A DNA stretch of 64,000 bases from CALHVR01 sp963528625 (GTDB lineage Bacteria > Fusobacteriota > Fusobacteriia > Fusobacteriales > Leptotrichiaceae). The notes beneath the pieces are model-generated. The model was not told where the DNA came from and did not search any database. It was given only the letters and a program-made list of their open reading frames with translations. The DNA lies in the NCBI GenBank assembly GCA_963528625.1, contig CAURVQ010000005.1, positions 1 through 64,000 of the forward strand. The letters run 5' to 3'. Shown piece by piece: positions 51,112 through 60,017 of this stretch (positions are counted from its first letter, which is position 1; each line of letters begins with the position of its first letter). Both the position numbers and the translations under genes were made by a program.

Positions 51112-52569
51112 TTATTCCCTCCTCTCTGGTCTGTATACCACTATTTCTATTGAATTTTTAATTATTTCTCTTCCTTCTTTTAAATTTGATATTAAACCAG
51201 TCGCTATAAATTGAGTTACAATATTTCCAAATGCCGATGCTTCTATTGGACCTGCTTCTATATTTCGTCCAACTTCATTCGCTACTTCTTGACATAAGAA
51301 TTTATCTTGTATTCCTCCACCTATTGCTACCAATTTTTCAAATTTTATTCCTACTAATTTTTCTAATTCAAGAATACTCTTATTATATTGCTTTTTCAAA
51401 CTATTATAAGCAACTCTTAACAAATCAGCATTTGTTTTAGGCACTTCTTGATCTGTTTCTTCACAATATTGTTGTAATTCTTTTTCCATATTTTTTGTAT
51501 GCAAGAATCTTTCACTCTCTAAATCTGCAAATGATTTTAGTGAAGATTCACTTGCCAATTTACCAAATTGTGGATAATCAATATTTAATTTTTTATTATC
51601 AAATATTCCTTTTAATTGTTGCAACATCCAAAGACCGGGTATCATTTTAAGAACTCTCGTTTTATTTTCTATTCCACCTTCATTCGCAATGTTACTTCTA
51701 AAAGCTTCATCATTTACAAATGAAACATCTGATTCCAATCCTAAAATTGACCATGTTCCATTTATAATACTTACTGTATTTTTTTCTAATGGTGCTCCTG
51801 CAATTGCTCCTGCAGAATCATGAGAAGTAGTCAACGAAACATTTAATTTATCAATTCCTAACTCATTTAAAATTTCTTGTTTTACTGCTCCTAATACTTG
51901 CCCTCCGCTTTTTATCTCTCCGACAATATCCATTGGTATATCTAATACTTTAAATATTTTTTCGCTCCAATCTTTAGTTTCAGCGTTTAACATTCCACTT
52001 GTTGAAGCTATTGTATATTCCCAAGACATTTTTCCAGTTAAAAAATATGTAAACAAGTTTGGTAAAAATTGAATTTTTTTTGCACCTTTTTCAAGAATTT
52101 TTCTTTTGTGAATATCATAATATATTTGATATAGTGTGTTAAATGAATTAAATTGTATTCCTGTTTCTTTAAATATTTCCTCTTTAGAAATTTTCTCATG
52201 AACTTCATCAAATATTTCCTCTGTTCTAATATCTCTATAACATACCGGATTAGCTATCAATTCACCATTTTCATCAAGCCAACCATAGTCAACTCCCCAA
52301 GTATCTACACCTACACTTAGAACATCTATACCTTCTTTTTTAATTATTCCATCATCAGCAAACGCTTTTTTCAATCCTTCTCTTAACTCACTATAAAGAT
52401 ATAAAAAGTCCCAGCATTCATATTTATTAAGTTTTACAGATCTATTTTTAAATCTATGCAATTCTTCTAAATCTATTTTTCTTAATCCCGCTTCTTCTTT
52501 CATAATACCTAATATCAATCTTCCAGATGACGCACCATAATCAAAAGCTAAAATCCCTTGTTTTTTCAT
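51112..52569 (-). CDS. FGGY-family kinase, rhamnulokinase type, probable L-fuculokinase
   Basis: A 485-residue sugar kinase. The N terminus GILAFDYGASSGRLILGIM and the block SVGVDTWGVDYGWLDENGELIANPVCYRDIRT are the RhaB (rhamnulokinase) pattern rather than that of E. coli FucK. Later motifs are TTSHDSAGAIAGAPL and VAIGGGIQDKFLCQEVANEVGRNIEAGPIEASAFGNI. In this operon the substrate should be L-fuculose, giving fuculose-1-phosphate for the next-door aldolase. Specificity is inferred from context; rhamnulose or both sugars remain possible. Confidence 0.9.
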   Translation of the reverse strand: MKKQGILAFDYGASSGRLILGIMKEEAGLRKIDLEELHRFKNRSVKLNKYECWDFLYLYSELREGLKKAFADDGIIKKEGIDVLSVGVDTWGVDYGWLDENGELIANPVCYRDIRTEEIFDEVHEKISKEEIFKETGIQFNSFNTLYQIYYDIHKRKILEKGAKKIQFLPNLFTYFLTGKMSWEYTIASTSGMLNAETKDWSEKIFKVLDIPMDIVGEIKSGGQVLGAVKQEILNELGIDKLNVSLTTSHDSAGAIAGAPLEKNTVSIINGTWSILGLESDVSFVNDEAFRSNIANEGGIENKTRVLKMIPGLWMLQQLKGIFDNKKLNIDYPQFGKLASESSLKSFADLESERFLHTKNMEKELQQYCEETDQEVPKTNADLLRVAYNSLKKQYNKSILELEKLVGIKFEKLVAIGGGIQDKFLCQEVANEVGRNIEAGPIEASAFGNIVTQFIATGLISNLKEGREIIKNSIEIVVYRPERRE

Positions 52570-52578
52570 AATTACCTC

Positions 52579-53235
52579 TTATTCTTTTGTTGATTTAATT
52601 TGTCCATAAGATTTAAATCTAACTAACATACTTTCCATTTCTGAATCAGGTAATACTACAGGTTTACCTATTGATCTTCCAAATACATATAATTGTGAAA
52701 TATATTCAACTTGCACAGTTACATTAAACGCATTTGCTATATCTGGTCCAGCTGTCGTCAATCCGTGATTTGCTAAGATTACCGCATAACTATCTCCCAT
52801 AGCTTCAAACGCATTTTTTGCTAATTCTGGTGTTCCATATGGAGCATACTCTGCACATTTAACTTTTGCCGCTTTAGTTACTCCTATCATATAATCAATC
52901 GCAGGTAAATCCTCTCTTAAACAAGCTAATACAGTTGTATAAACTGGATGAGTATGAACTACTGCATTTACATCTTCTCGATTTCTGTATAAAATCAAGT
53001 GCATTTCTATCTCACTTGAAGGTTTCAATCCTTCTTTTAAATTCCCATCCAAATCAATTACCGAAATCATATCAGGTGTCAATTCTTTGTAAGGAACTCC
53101 TGTTGGGCTTATTGCCACTAATCCTTTTTCTCTATTATAAATACTTACATTTCCTGCTGTACCATTTGTAAGTCCTTGATCTAATAAATTTAAAGAATAT
53201 TCTATTACTTGTTTTCTCTCTTTTTCTAATAGCAT
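52579..53235 (-). CDS. fucA: Class II aldolase, L-fuculose-phosphate aldolase
   Basis: A 218-residue zinc aldolase cleaving fuculose-1-phosphate into dihydroxyacetone phosphate and lactaldehyde. Features: LDQGLTNGTAGNVSIYNREKGLVAISPTGVPYKEL, the catalytic Glu in KPSSEIEMHLILY (about residue 73), zinc histidines in VVHTHPVYTTVLACL (two) and ILANHGLTTAGPDI. The length fits FucA (215). It lies between fucO and the kinase gene. Confidence 0.94.
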   Translation of the reverse strand: MLLEKERKQVIEYSLNLLDQGLTNGTAGNVSIYNREKGLVAISPTGVPYKELTPDMISVIDLDGNLKEGLKPSSEIEMHLILYRNREDVNAVVHTHPVYTTVLACLREDLPAIDYMIGVTKAAKVKCAEYAPYGTPELAKNAFEAMGDSYAVILANHGLTTAGPDIANAFNVTVQVEYISQLYVFGRSIGKPVVLPDSEMESMLVRFKSYGQIKSTKE

Positions 53236-53265
53236 ACTTTTTCTCCCATATTTTTACACTAAATA

Positions 53266-53297
53266 GAACTCACTAACCTGAATCCATTAATGAGTTC
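53266..53297 (-). promoter_or_regulatory. Intercistronic hairpin between fucO and fucA
   Basis: A 7-bp stem (gaactca 53266-53272 with tgagttc 53291-53297) in the 82-bp gap. There is no clear T run, so it may be an RNA-processing or attenuation site and not a full terminator. Confidence 0.45.
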
Positions 53298-53317
53298 CAT
53301 CTTAGCATTTCAATCTA

Positions 53318-54472
53318 TTATAATAATTTTAAGTATAATTCTTTAATTTCTTCTAAGTTTGTATCTCTTGGATTTCCACCAGTACATACATCATTTAATG
53401 CTGATGTTGCAATAAATTCTAAGTCTTCTGGTTTCATAATTTCTTTTAAGTTAGCTGGAATATCTACATCTGCTGCTAATTGTCTTACTGCATCTACAGC
53501 TGCTTTTCTGTATTCTTCTTGAGACATTTTTTCAGTTCCTTCTACACCTAACGCTTTAGCAATATCTCTGAATTTTTCTCCTGTGAATGGAGCATTATAT
53601 TCCATTACTGTTGGTAAAATAATTGCATTTGCAATTCCGTGTGGAGTGTTATAGAAAGCTCCTAATGGATGAGCCATTGAGTGAACAATTCCTAATCCTA
53701 CATTTGAGAATCCCATTCCTGCAATATAAGAAGCTAATGCCATTTTTTCTTTTGCTTCTCTATCGTTTTTAACTGCTCCTCTTAAATACTTACCAATTAA
53801 TTCAATTGCTTTTAAGTGGAACATATCTGTCATTTCCCACGCTGCTTTAGTTGTAAATCCTTCAATTGCATGTGTTAAAGCATCTAATCCTGTTGCTGCT
53901 GTCAATACTTTAGGCATTGTCAACATTAATTCAGGATCAACTATTGCTACTACCGGTAAATCATGTGGATCTACACAAACAAATTTTCTATTTTTTTCTA
54001 CATCTGTAATTACATAGTTAATTGTTACTTCTGCTGCTGTTCCAGCTGTTGTTGCTACTGCAATTATTGGAACACTTTTATTTTTAGTTGGTTCAGCTAC
54101 ACCAAATTCTAAACTTCTTACATCTGCATATTCAGGGTTTGTAATAATAATTCCAATCGCTTTTGCAGCATCCATTGATGATCCTCCACCAACTGCAATA
54201 ATATAATCTGCACCTGATGTTTTAAATTTTTCTACTCCATCTTTAACATTTTCTATTGTTGGATTTTCTTGAACATTTGAGAATATTTCATATTCTAACC
54301 CTGCACCTTTCAACACTTCTTCTACTTTTGCTGCTACTCCAACTTTAATTAATCCAGGATCTGTACATAAAAAAGCTTTTTTAAATTTGTTTTTAGCTAC
54401 TTCTTCTACTATTGCATTTATAGCTCCAAATCCGTGATAAGCTACTTCGTTTAAAATAATTCTGTTTGCCAT
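53318..54472 (-). CDS. fucO: Iron-type alcohol dehydrogenase, lactaldehyde reductase
   Basis: A 384-residue group III (iron) alcohol dehydrogenase that reduces L-lactaldehyde to 1,2-propanediol. The ATG at 54472 has AAGGAG at good spacing; an upstream in-frame ATG at 54496 does not, and MANRIILNEVAYHGFGA matches the FucO start. Motifs: NAD-binding GGGSSMDAAKAIGI, metal ligands around AATGLDALTHAIEGF and GLGIVHSMAHPLGAFYNTPHGIANAI. First gene of the operon, fitting redox balance during anaerobic fucose fermentation. Confidence 0.94.
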   Translation of the reverse strand: MANRIILNEVAYHGFGAINAIVEEVAKNKFKKAFLCTDPGLIKVGVAAKVEEVLKGAGLEYEIFSNVQENPTIENVKDGVEKFKTSGADYIIAVGGGSSMDAAKAIGIIITNPEYADVRSLEFGVAEPTKNKSVPIIAVATTAGTAAEVTINYVITDVEKNRKFVCVDPHDLPVVAIVDPELMLTMPKVLTAATGLDALTHAIEGFTTKAAWEMTDMFHLKAIELIGKYLRGAVKNDREAKEKMALASYIAGMGFSNVGLGIVHSMAHPLGAFYNTPHGIANAIILPTVMEYNAPFTGEKFRDIAKALGVEGTEKMSQEEYRKAAVDAVRQLAADVDIPANLKEIMKPEDLEFIATSALNDVCTGGNPRDTNLEEIKELYLKLL

Positions 54473-54531
54473 GATAATATCTCCTTCTACATTCAAATCT
54501 GTTTATTTGATGTTTTTTATTTTACAAATTT

Positions 54532-54559
54532 AGTTTACCTTGTTTTTGTATTTTGTCAA
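54532..54559 (-). promoter_or_regulatory. Promoter of the fucose operon
   Basis: Minus strand TTGACA (54554-54559, perfect), 16-nt spacer, TAAACT (54532-54537, weak). A strong -35 with a weak -10 suits an activated promoter; no regulator gene is nearby. Confidence 0.55.
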
Positions 54560-54641
54560 GTAAAAAACACAATTATTTAATTTCATTTTAAGTGCGATTG
54601 CGAAAAAATTCACTATTTTCAATGCTTAGAGAATATAAAAA

Positions 54642-54671
54642 AAGATGTAATTTTTTTTGAAATCACATCTT
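54642..54671 (-). terminator. Terminator of thiN
   Basis: A 7-bp stem (aagatgt 54642-54648 with acatctt 54665-54671) extendable through T/A pairs, with a T run on the minus strand. The stem overlaps the thiN stop codon at 54670. Confidence 0.75.
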
Positions 54672-55332
54672 AATTTTTGTCATTTTTGTTTTTTTCTCGT
54701 AAAATAACAATAACTTTTCCTTTTAAAAAACACACTTTTGCTTTTTTAGAAATTATCAAATTACTTACTAATCTAGATTCTTTTCTTGTTATCGTCACTC
54801 TATCCAACTCATATTTAAAGCCTTTTAATAATAGTTCCTCAATTTTACTATCAAGTAATATAATTGAAAATTCATAGTTTTCTTTATTTTCAAGGTCAAA
54901 AGACTCCTCTTTATAAAAAATTTCTTCATTTTTTGTCAAAAAAATTAAATTTTTATAAGTTTCCATTAAATTCAAATTACTAAGTGTCATATCAACTCTT
55001 CCACCAAGTCCACCTAAAACATATATTTTTTCAAACTGTATATTTTTATCTTTTTGAATTACATCTATTTTTTTTAAAATAAGCTCAAAATCAGTGAAAT
55101 CTTTTTCTCTTGGATATTTTTCAATAATGCAATTTTCATTTTTATAATACTCTAAAACATCACTATTTATCGAATCTAAATCACCAACTATATATTTTAC
55201 ATTTAACTTATATTGATGTGCATAATTTGCACCCCCATCTGCACAAAAAATATAATCTTCTTTATCTATCAGTTTAGTTACAAAATTATCTTCATATTCA
55301 TATTTACCATTTGTAAAAATTATCGCTTTCAT
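54670..55332 (-). CDS. Thiamine pyrophosphokinase
   Basis: A 220-residue enzyme that pyrophosphorylates thiamine to the cofactor thiamine diphosphate. Motifs: YIFCADGGANYAHQYKLNVKYIVGDLDSIN (substrate and Mg binding Asp residues), KYPREKDFTDFELILKKI and YVLGGLGGRVDMTLSNLNLM. The C-terminal domain binds thiamine. No other thiamine genes are nearby and no TPP riboswitch was seen. Single gene between two terminators. Confidence 0.92.
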   Translation of the reverse strand: MKAIIFTNGKYEYEDNFVTKLIDKEDYIFCADGGANYAHQYKLNVKYIVGDLDSINSDVLEYYKNENCIIEKYPREKDFTDFELILKKIDVIQKDKNIQFEKIYVLGGLGGRVDMTLSNLNLMETYKNLIFLTKNEEIFYKEESFDLENKENYEFSIILLDSKIEELLLKGFKYELDRVTITRKESRLVSNLIISKKAKVCFLKGKVIVILREKNKNDKN

Positions 55333-55404
55333 ATATCCTCTCTCTTACATTTTTTTAATTCCTACTACATTATATCACGATATTTTAAATTGTAGTATTT
55401 AAAA

Positions 55405-55445
55405 TAAAAAAGTTCTCACTTCTTTTTATTTTAGAAATAAGAACT
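55405..55445 (-). terminator. Terminator of the alanine/glycine symporter gene
   Basis: Stem agttct (55411-55416) with agaact (55440-55445), with inner TTCT/AGAA pairing, followed on the minus strand by TTTTTTATTTT. It lies eight bases after the stop codon. Confidence 0.78.
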
Positions 55446-55452
55446 ATTTTAA

Positions 55453-56784
55453 TTAATTTTTAACTATAGTATCTTTCACCAAACTGTTAAATCCAATTAA
55501 CGCTATTAAATTTGGAATTACCATAAATCCATTAAATAAATCTGCTAATTCCCAAACCATATCCACTTTTTGTGTTGTCCCAATTACTATACATGCTAAA
55601 ACTATTATTCTATATATATTTATTGCTTTTTTTCCAAATAAATATCGAACATTTGCTTCTCCAAATAAATACCATCCAATAACTGTTGAAAATGCAAAGA
55701 AAAATAATGCAATCGCTACAAATATTCCGCCAAAATGTCCTAAAGTGTTAATGAATACTTGTTGTGCTAATGAAATTCCTGTTAATCCTTCTACTTTTCC
55801 ATTTGTTGTCAAAATAACTAAAGCTGTTAGTGTTAAAACTACAAATGTGTCAATAAATACAGTAACTATCGCTATATGTCCTTGATCTTCTGGTTTTTTT
55901 ACTTTTGCCATTGCATGTGCATGAGGTGTTGATCCCATTCCGGCTTCATTTGAAAATAATCCTCTCGCAATTCCATATCTCATAGCTTTTCTAATTCCTT
56001 GTCCTAAAAATCCTCCTACCATAGCTTTCGTAGTAAATGCACTTGTAAATATTGCACTTAATGCTGGAAGTATATGATTATAATTTAAAATAATTACAAC
56101 TATACAAATCAATATATACATCCCTGCCATTATTGGAACTACTTTTTCAGTAAACGCTACAATTCTTTTTACTCCTCCAAAAAAGATAAATCCTGCTAGC
56201 ATAGCAATGATAATTCCTGTTACAACTGTAGGAATTTTAAATGAATTTTCAAATGCTACACCTATTGAATTTGATTGAACTGCATTTCCCATAAATCCTA
56301 AAGATAGCATACATGAAATTGCAAAAAATATCGCCATACCTTTTGCTAGTTTATTTCCACCAAATAATTTTTCTATATAATACGCTGGACCTCCCGTCAC
56401 AGCTCCATCTACTTCTCTTTTAAATAATTGACCTAAAACTGCTTCAGCGTAAATTGTTGCCATTCCTAAAAATGCACTAAACCACATCCAAAAAATAGCT
56501 CCCGGACCTCCCGAAACGATAGCAGTTGCTGCTCCTGCTAAATTTCCTGTCCCAACTTGTGCCGCAATAGCTGTTGCTAATGCTTGAAATGATGACATTC
56601 CTTTATGATCTGCATCTTCTCCATTTAGATCAAATCCGTTCACTAAATGTTTCAGTCCCATCTTAAATTCTCTTACTTGAATAAATTTTAATTTTAATGT
56701 GAAAAAAATTCCTGTCCCAACCAATAAGATAATTAACAAATATCCCCAAAAAAAACTGTTTAATCCTTCAATTACTTTTAACAT
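55453..56784 (-). CDS. Sodium:alanine/glycine symporter (AGCS family)
   Basis: A 443-residue membrane protein with about 11 helices importing alanine or glycine with Na+. Family blocks: FQALATAIAAQVGTGNLAGAATAIVSGGPGAIFWMWFSAFLGMATIYAEAVLGQLF, GGPAYYIEKLF, GLFSNEAGMGSTPHAHAMAKV and FAFSTVIGWYLFGEANVRYLFG. The second ATG (56784) is chosen because GAGGAG lies six bases before it; the first ATG at 56790 touches that site. A tandem glycine riboswitch and terminator lie upstream (56849-57175), so glycine itself controls the gene. Confidence 0.95.
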   Translation of the reverse strand: MLKVIEGLNSFFWGYLLIILLVGTGIFFTLKLKFIQVREFKMGLKHLVNGFDLNGEDADHKGMSSFQALATAIAAQVGTGNLAGAATAIVSGGPGAIFWMWFSAFLGMATIYAEAVLGQLFKREVDGAVTGGPAYYIEKLFGGNKLAKGMAIFFAISCMLSLGFMGNAVQSNSIGVAFENSFKIPTVVTGIIIAMLAGFIFFGGVKRIVAFTEKVVPIMAGMYILICIVVIILNYNHILPALSAIFTSAFTTKAMVGGFLGQGIRKAMRYGIARGLFSNEAGMGSTPHAHAMAKVKKPEDQGHIAIVTVFIDTFVVLTLTALVILTTNGKVEGLTGISLAQQVFINTLGHFGGIFVAIALFFFAFSTVIGWYLFGEANVRYLFGKKAINIYRIIVLACIVIGTTQKVDMVWELADLFNGFMVIPNLIALIGFNSLVKDTIVKN

Positions 56785-56848
56785 TTTCATCTCCTCATTT
56801 CTTAAAAATTTAATAAAAAATGAATGAATTGCTGAACTTCTAAATATT

Positions 56849-56881
56849 CAAAAAATAAAAAAGGTCCTTTTTTAAAGACCT
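56849..56881 (-). terminator. Riboswitch-controlled terminator before the symporter gene
   Basis: An 8-bp stem (56862-56881, with one G-T pair) followed on the minus strand by TTTTTTATTTTTT. Placed between the glycine aptamers and the coding region, it is the likely expression platform. Confidence 0.85.
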
Positions 56882-56930
56882 CTGATTGAATATAAAGAAA
56901 CAAACGTATGAAAAATATACGCCCGTATCT

Positions 56931-57175
56931 CTGTCCTTTTACCTGAGAGTTTAGGATATTATTCTAATATCTTTGCTCCTTCGGTGTCATCTTCGTATCG
57001 CTTTAATCTTTGGATTTGTAGTTAAGAGTACTACCAAACTTACTCACAATACTGATGATCTCTCCAGAGGTTCGTCCAATATGAGTCCTTTTACCTGAAA
57101 GAGTCGCTTCTTCGGTGTTATCTTTATCATTTATATAATTTTTACTAAATGACACGATAATCTCTCCTCATATCT
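56931..57175 (-). ncRNA. Tandem glycine riboswitch (two aptamers)
   Basis: Minus-strand leader with two gcvT-type aptamers. The 5' aptamer (about 57083-57175) has GGAGAGA, AACACCGAAGAAGCGACTC and TTTCAGGTAAAAGGAC. The 3' aptamer (about 56931-57065) has GGAGAGATCAT, TGACACCGAAGGAGCAAAG and ACTCTCAGGTAAAAGGACAG. These are the conserved glycine-riboswitch blocks, in order and twice. It precedes an AGCS symporter and a terminator, giving glycine-controlled expression in cis. The 549-base gap 56785-57333 is explained by this RNA, its terminator and promoter. Confidence 0.96.
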
Positions 57176-57200
57176 TCATCCGATTTATTTTACCTTCTTT

Positions 57201-57229
57201 ATATTAACATATTTTTTTTATAATTTCAA
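57201..57229 (-). promoter_or_regulatory. Promoter of the glycine riboswitch transcript
   Basis: Minus strand TTGAAA (57224-57229), 17-nt spacer ending TGT, TAATAT (57201-57206). The start should fall near 57194, just before the first aptamer. Confidence 0.6.
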
Positions 57230-57263
57230 TATTTTAACTATATATTTTTATTATTTAAACTTT

Positions 57264-57290
57264 AAAAAAAAAAAGAAGTTTTAAAATTTC
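57264..57290 (-). terminator. Probable terminator at the end of the spc operon
   Basis: Eleven consecutive T on the minus strand (57264-57274) follow a short imperfect stem (57275-57290). It lies downstream of secY. The stem is weak, so read-through toward the riboswitch promoter is possible. Confidence 0.5.
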
Positions 57291-57333
57291 ATTATTAAAC
57301 TTAATAACAAAATTTTTCAACTCCATTTTTATA

Positions 57334-58638
57334 TTATCTTCTCTTATTTCCAATAAAACCTTTCATTTGTTTAACTGCTAAATATGAATCTATTTGTTGT
57401 AATAACTCTGTTGCTACTCCAACTAAGATTAATAAACTTGTTCCACCTAATAATACTGGTATTTTTAAAGCATATCCAAACCAAATATTTGGGATTACAC
57501 CTAAAAATGCTAAGAAAAATGCACTTCCAAATGTAATTCTAGTCACAACACCTTCTAAATATTCAGCTGTTTCATCTCCAGCTCTTTTCAATGGTACTGT
57601 TCCACCACTTTGTTTTAAATCATCTGCTATCTTATCAGGGTCAAAAGCTACAGTTAAAGTATAGAAAAACGAGAACAACACAATTAAAAATGCAAATACA
57701 ATTAAGTATAACGCACCTGTTTGTTGAAATTGTGAAGCTAATTGGTTTTTTAAACTACTAGGTTTCATCATTCCTACTAAAAATGATGGAATTACCATTA
57801 ATACTGACGCAAAAATTATTGGCATAACTCCTGCTGCATTTATTTTTAACGGTAAATAAGTTCTTTTCCCAACACTACTTGTTCCTTTACCAAATCCTAA
57901 ACTTCCTTTACCAGGATATTGAATTGGTATTCTTCTTTCAGCTAATTGTACTATAACCATTAATGCTATTATTATTACAAATAATATTATTGATACAGCA
58001 AACATCACATATCCCATTCCACCAGTTAAACTTGTAGCCATTTGTACAAAAACTGTTGGTAATCCACTTACAATATTTGCAAAAATAATCATTGATGTTC
58101 CATTACCTATTCCTCTTATAGTAATTCTTTCTGAAATCCACATAATAAATGCTGTTCCACCTGTCATTAATGCCATTGAACTTATTATAAATTTAGCTCC
58201 TGGTTCGTAAACCAATCCTTGTGTAGTTAATGTAATTGCTATTCCAAATGATTGTGCTAATGCTAAAAATATTGTTAAATATCTAGTCCATTGTGTTAAT
58301 TTTTCTCTTTGTTTACCACCTTCACGCTGCATTTCTTCAATTTTAGGAAATACAATCCCTAATAATTGAACTACGATTGAAGCATTAATATAAGGACCTA
58401 TTCCCAACGAAAATATTGATGCCCTTTGAATTGCTCCACCAGAAAAAATATTTAAAAAATTTGACACTGCATTATCTGTAAAATGCTTAAATAATTCCAT
58501 ATTTAATCCCGGAACACCTATATGTATCCCAATTCTAGCAATTACAAACATAACTAATGTAAACCCTACTCTTTTTCTTAACTCAGGCGTAGTTGTAAGA
58601 GCATTTATTCTAACTTTAATTGCTTCAGCTAAAGTCAA
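57334..58638 (-). CDS. secY: Preprotein translocase channel subunit SecY
   Basis: A 434-residue, ten-helix core of the Sec channel. Marks: TPELRKRVGFTLVMFVIARIGIHIGVPGLN near the N terminus, the FSLGIGPYINASIVVQLL plug region, GNGTSMIIFANIVSGLP, RRIPIQYPGK in the cytosolic loop, and DPDKIADDLKQSGGTVPLKR. The TTG at 58638 is chosen since AAGGAG lies eight bases before it; the GTG codons at 58647 and 58644 touch or crowd that site. Last gene of the ribosomal operon here; adk and infA do not follow. Confidence 0.95.
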   Translation of the reverse strand: MTLAEAIKVRINALTTTPELRKRVGFTLVMFVIARIGIHIGVPGLNMELFKHFTDNAVSNFLNIFSGGAIQRASIFSLGIGPYINASIVVQLLGIVFPKIEEMQREGGKQREKLTQWTRYLTIFLALAQSFGIAITLTTQGLVYEPGAKFIISSMALMTGGTAFIMWISERITIRGIGNGTSMIIFANIVSGLPTVFVQMATSLTGGMGYVMFAVSIILFVIIIALMVIVQLAERRIPIQYPGKGSLGFGKGTSSVGKRTYLPLKINAAGVMPIIFASVLMVIPSFLVGMMKPSSLKNQLASQFQQTGALYLIVFAFLIVLFSFFYTLTVAFDPDKIADDLKQSGGTVPLKRAGDETAEYLEGVVTRITFGSAFFLAFLGVIPNIWFGYALKIPVLLGGTSLLILVGVATELLQQIDSYLAVKQMKGFIGNKRR

Positions 58639-58686
58639 TATCACCACTCCTTATATATGAAGAAAAAGCAAGATTCCAAATCTTAC

Positions 58687-59295
58687 TTATTCTGCATCAT
58701 TTTTATTGTTTCCAGCTATATTTGCATACGATTTAACTTCTAATAATTCTACTGTTCCTCCAGCTTTTTCAATTAACTCTTTAGCTATTGCTGAAATTTT
58801 ATGTGCTTTTACAGTTAATTTTTTAGTTACTTCTGCTTCACCAATTATTTTTAAAATTGATGTATATTCTTTTTCTTTAACATAAGACTCAACATTCACT
58901 GCTAAGTACTCTTTAACTGCTTTTCTTCCTTGTGCATTTCTAACATTTTCATCAGAATATTTAGTGATGAATTTAGGATTTTTAACTGCTCCATTTTCAA
59001 CTAATGTTTCTAAACTAACAACATCTCCATCATTAAATTTATCAACTATATTAGCTAATGTTAATACAATTATATCTTTTTTAAATGCTGAATTTGAAAA
59101 TCCTCTTTTTGGAACTCTTCTAACGATTGGCATTTGTCCACCTTCAAATATAGGTGAAACATATGATCCTGATCTTTGTTTTTGTCCATTATGTCCTTTA
59201 CCAGCTGTTTTTCCCCAACCAGTTCCGTGACCTCTACCTACTCTTCTTCTTTCTTTTTTCGATCCTTCAGCAGGTCTTAATTCATTAAGATTCAT
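58687..59295 (-). CDS. rplO: Ribosomal protein L15, extended form
   Basis: A 202-residue L15, an rRNA-binding large-subunit protein. The N terminus is standard (LNELRPAEGSKKERRRVGRGHGTGWGKTAGKGHNGQKQRSG, GGQMPIVRRVPKRGF), as is the C terminus (LTVKAHKISAIAKELIEKAGGTVELL). Typical L15 is about 145 residues; an insertion of roughly 45-50 residues lies around 105-155 (KFITKYSDENVRNAQGRKAVKEYLAVNVESYV). It follows rpmD by five bases. Confidence 0.94.
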   Translation of the reverse strand: MNLNELRPAEGSKKERRRVGRGHGTGWGKTAGKGHNGQKQRSGSYVSPIFEGGQMPIVRRVPKRGFSNSAFKKDIIVLTLANIVDKFNDGDVVSLETLVENGAVKNPKFITKYSDENVRNAQGRKAVKEYLAVNVESYVKEKEYTSILKIIGEAEVTKKLTVKAHKISAIAKELIEKAGGTVELLEVKSYANIAGNNKNDAE

Positions 59296-59300
59296 TTATT

Positions 59301-59480
59301 CTAAACCTCCTCTACTTTAAGTAAATAAGAAACTAATTTTAGTTTTCCTTCTATATCTGCTGTTTTATTATGAGTTACTGTTTGACTAATTTTTCTTAAC
59401 CCAAGTGATTTAACAGTCGCAACATGATTAGGTTTTCTTCCATTAATTCCTTTAACAAGTGTTACTTTTACTTTAGACAT
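59301..59480 (-). CDS. rpmD: Ribosomal protein L30
   Basis: A 59-residue protein read on the minus strand from ATG 59480 (AGGAGG upstream) to TAG 59301. The translation opens MSKVKVTLVKGINGRKPNH and includes KSLGLRKISQTVTHN, the L30 ferredoxin-like core pattern ('SLGLRKI...V'). Its position between rpsE and rplO is the standard place of rpmD. Confidence 0.94.
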   Translation of the reverse strand: MSKVKVTLVKGINGRKPNHVATVKSLGLRKISQTVTHNKTADIEGKLKLVSYLLKVEEV

Positions 59481-59501
59481 TAATTTTACCTCCTAATCTT
59501 A

Positions 59502-59999
59502 TTATCCTATAATTTCTTCAACCGATTTTCCTCTTAATCTTGCTACTTGTTCAACCGATCTTAATTGTTTTAATCCATCTAATGTCGCTCTAGCAACGTT
59601 TCCTTTATTTTTAGATCCTCTAATTTTAGTTAGTACATCTGTTACTCCTGCTAACTCTAATAATTCCCTAGTTGCAGAACCTGCGATAACTCCTGTCCCT
59701 TTTGAAGCTGGTTTTAATAATACTGAAGTTGCATTAAATTTACCAATTTGCTCGTGAGGTAATGTCCCACCTTTTAATGAAACAGTTATCATATTTTTCT
59801 TAGCACTTGCTACTGCTTTTCTAATTGCTTCAGGTACACCATTAGCTTTCCCTAATCCAATACCTACTTTTCCGTTTTCATCTCCAACTGCTGCTAATAC
59901 TGAGAAAGACATTCTTCTTCCTCCTTTAACAGTTTTAGAAACTCTGCTTACTTTTAAAAGACTTTCTTTATATTCAGTTGCTTTTACTTCTCTAGCCAA
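59502..59999 (-). CDS. rpsE: Ribosomal protein S5
   Basis: A 165-residue small-subunit protein important for decoding fidelity. It has the double-stranded RNA-binding start ESLLKVSRVSKTVKGGRRMSFSVLAAVGDENGKVGIGLGKANGVPEAIRKA and the C-terminal LLKPASKGTGVIAGSATRELLELAGVTDVLTKIRGSKNKGNVARATLDGL. The gene lies between rplR and rpmD. Confidence 0.97.
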   Translation of the reverse strand: MAREVKATEYKESLLKVSRVSKTVKGGRRMSFSVLAAVGDENGKVGIGLGKANGVPEAIRKAVASAKKNMITVSLKGGTLPHEQIGKFNATSVLLKPASKGTGVIAGSATRELLELAGVTDVLTKIRGSKNKGNVARATLDGLKQLRSVEQVARLRGKSVEEIIG

Positions 60000-60017
60000 A
60001 ATAAATCCTCCTTCTTT

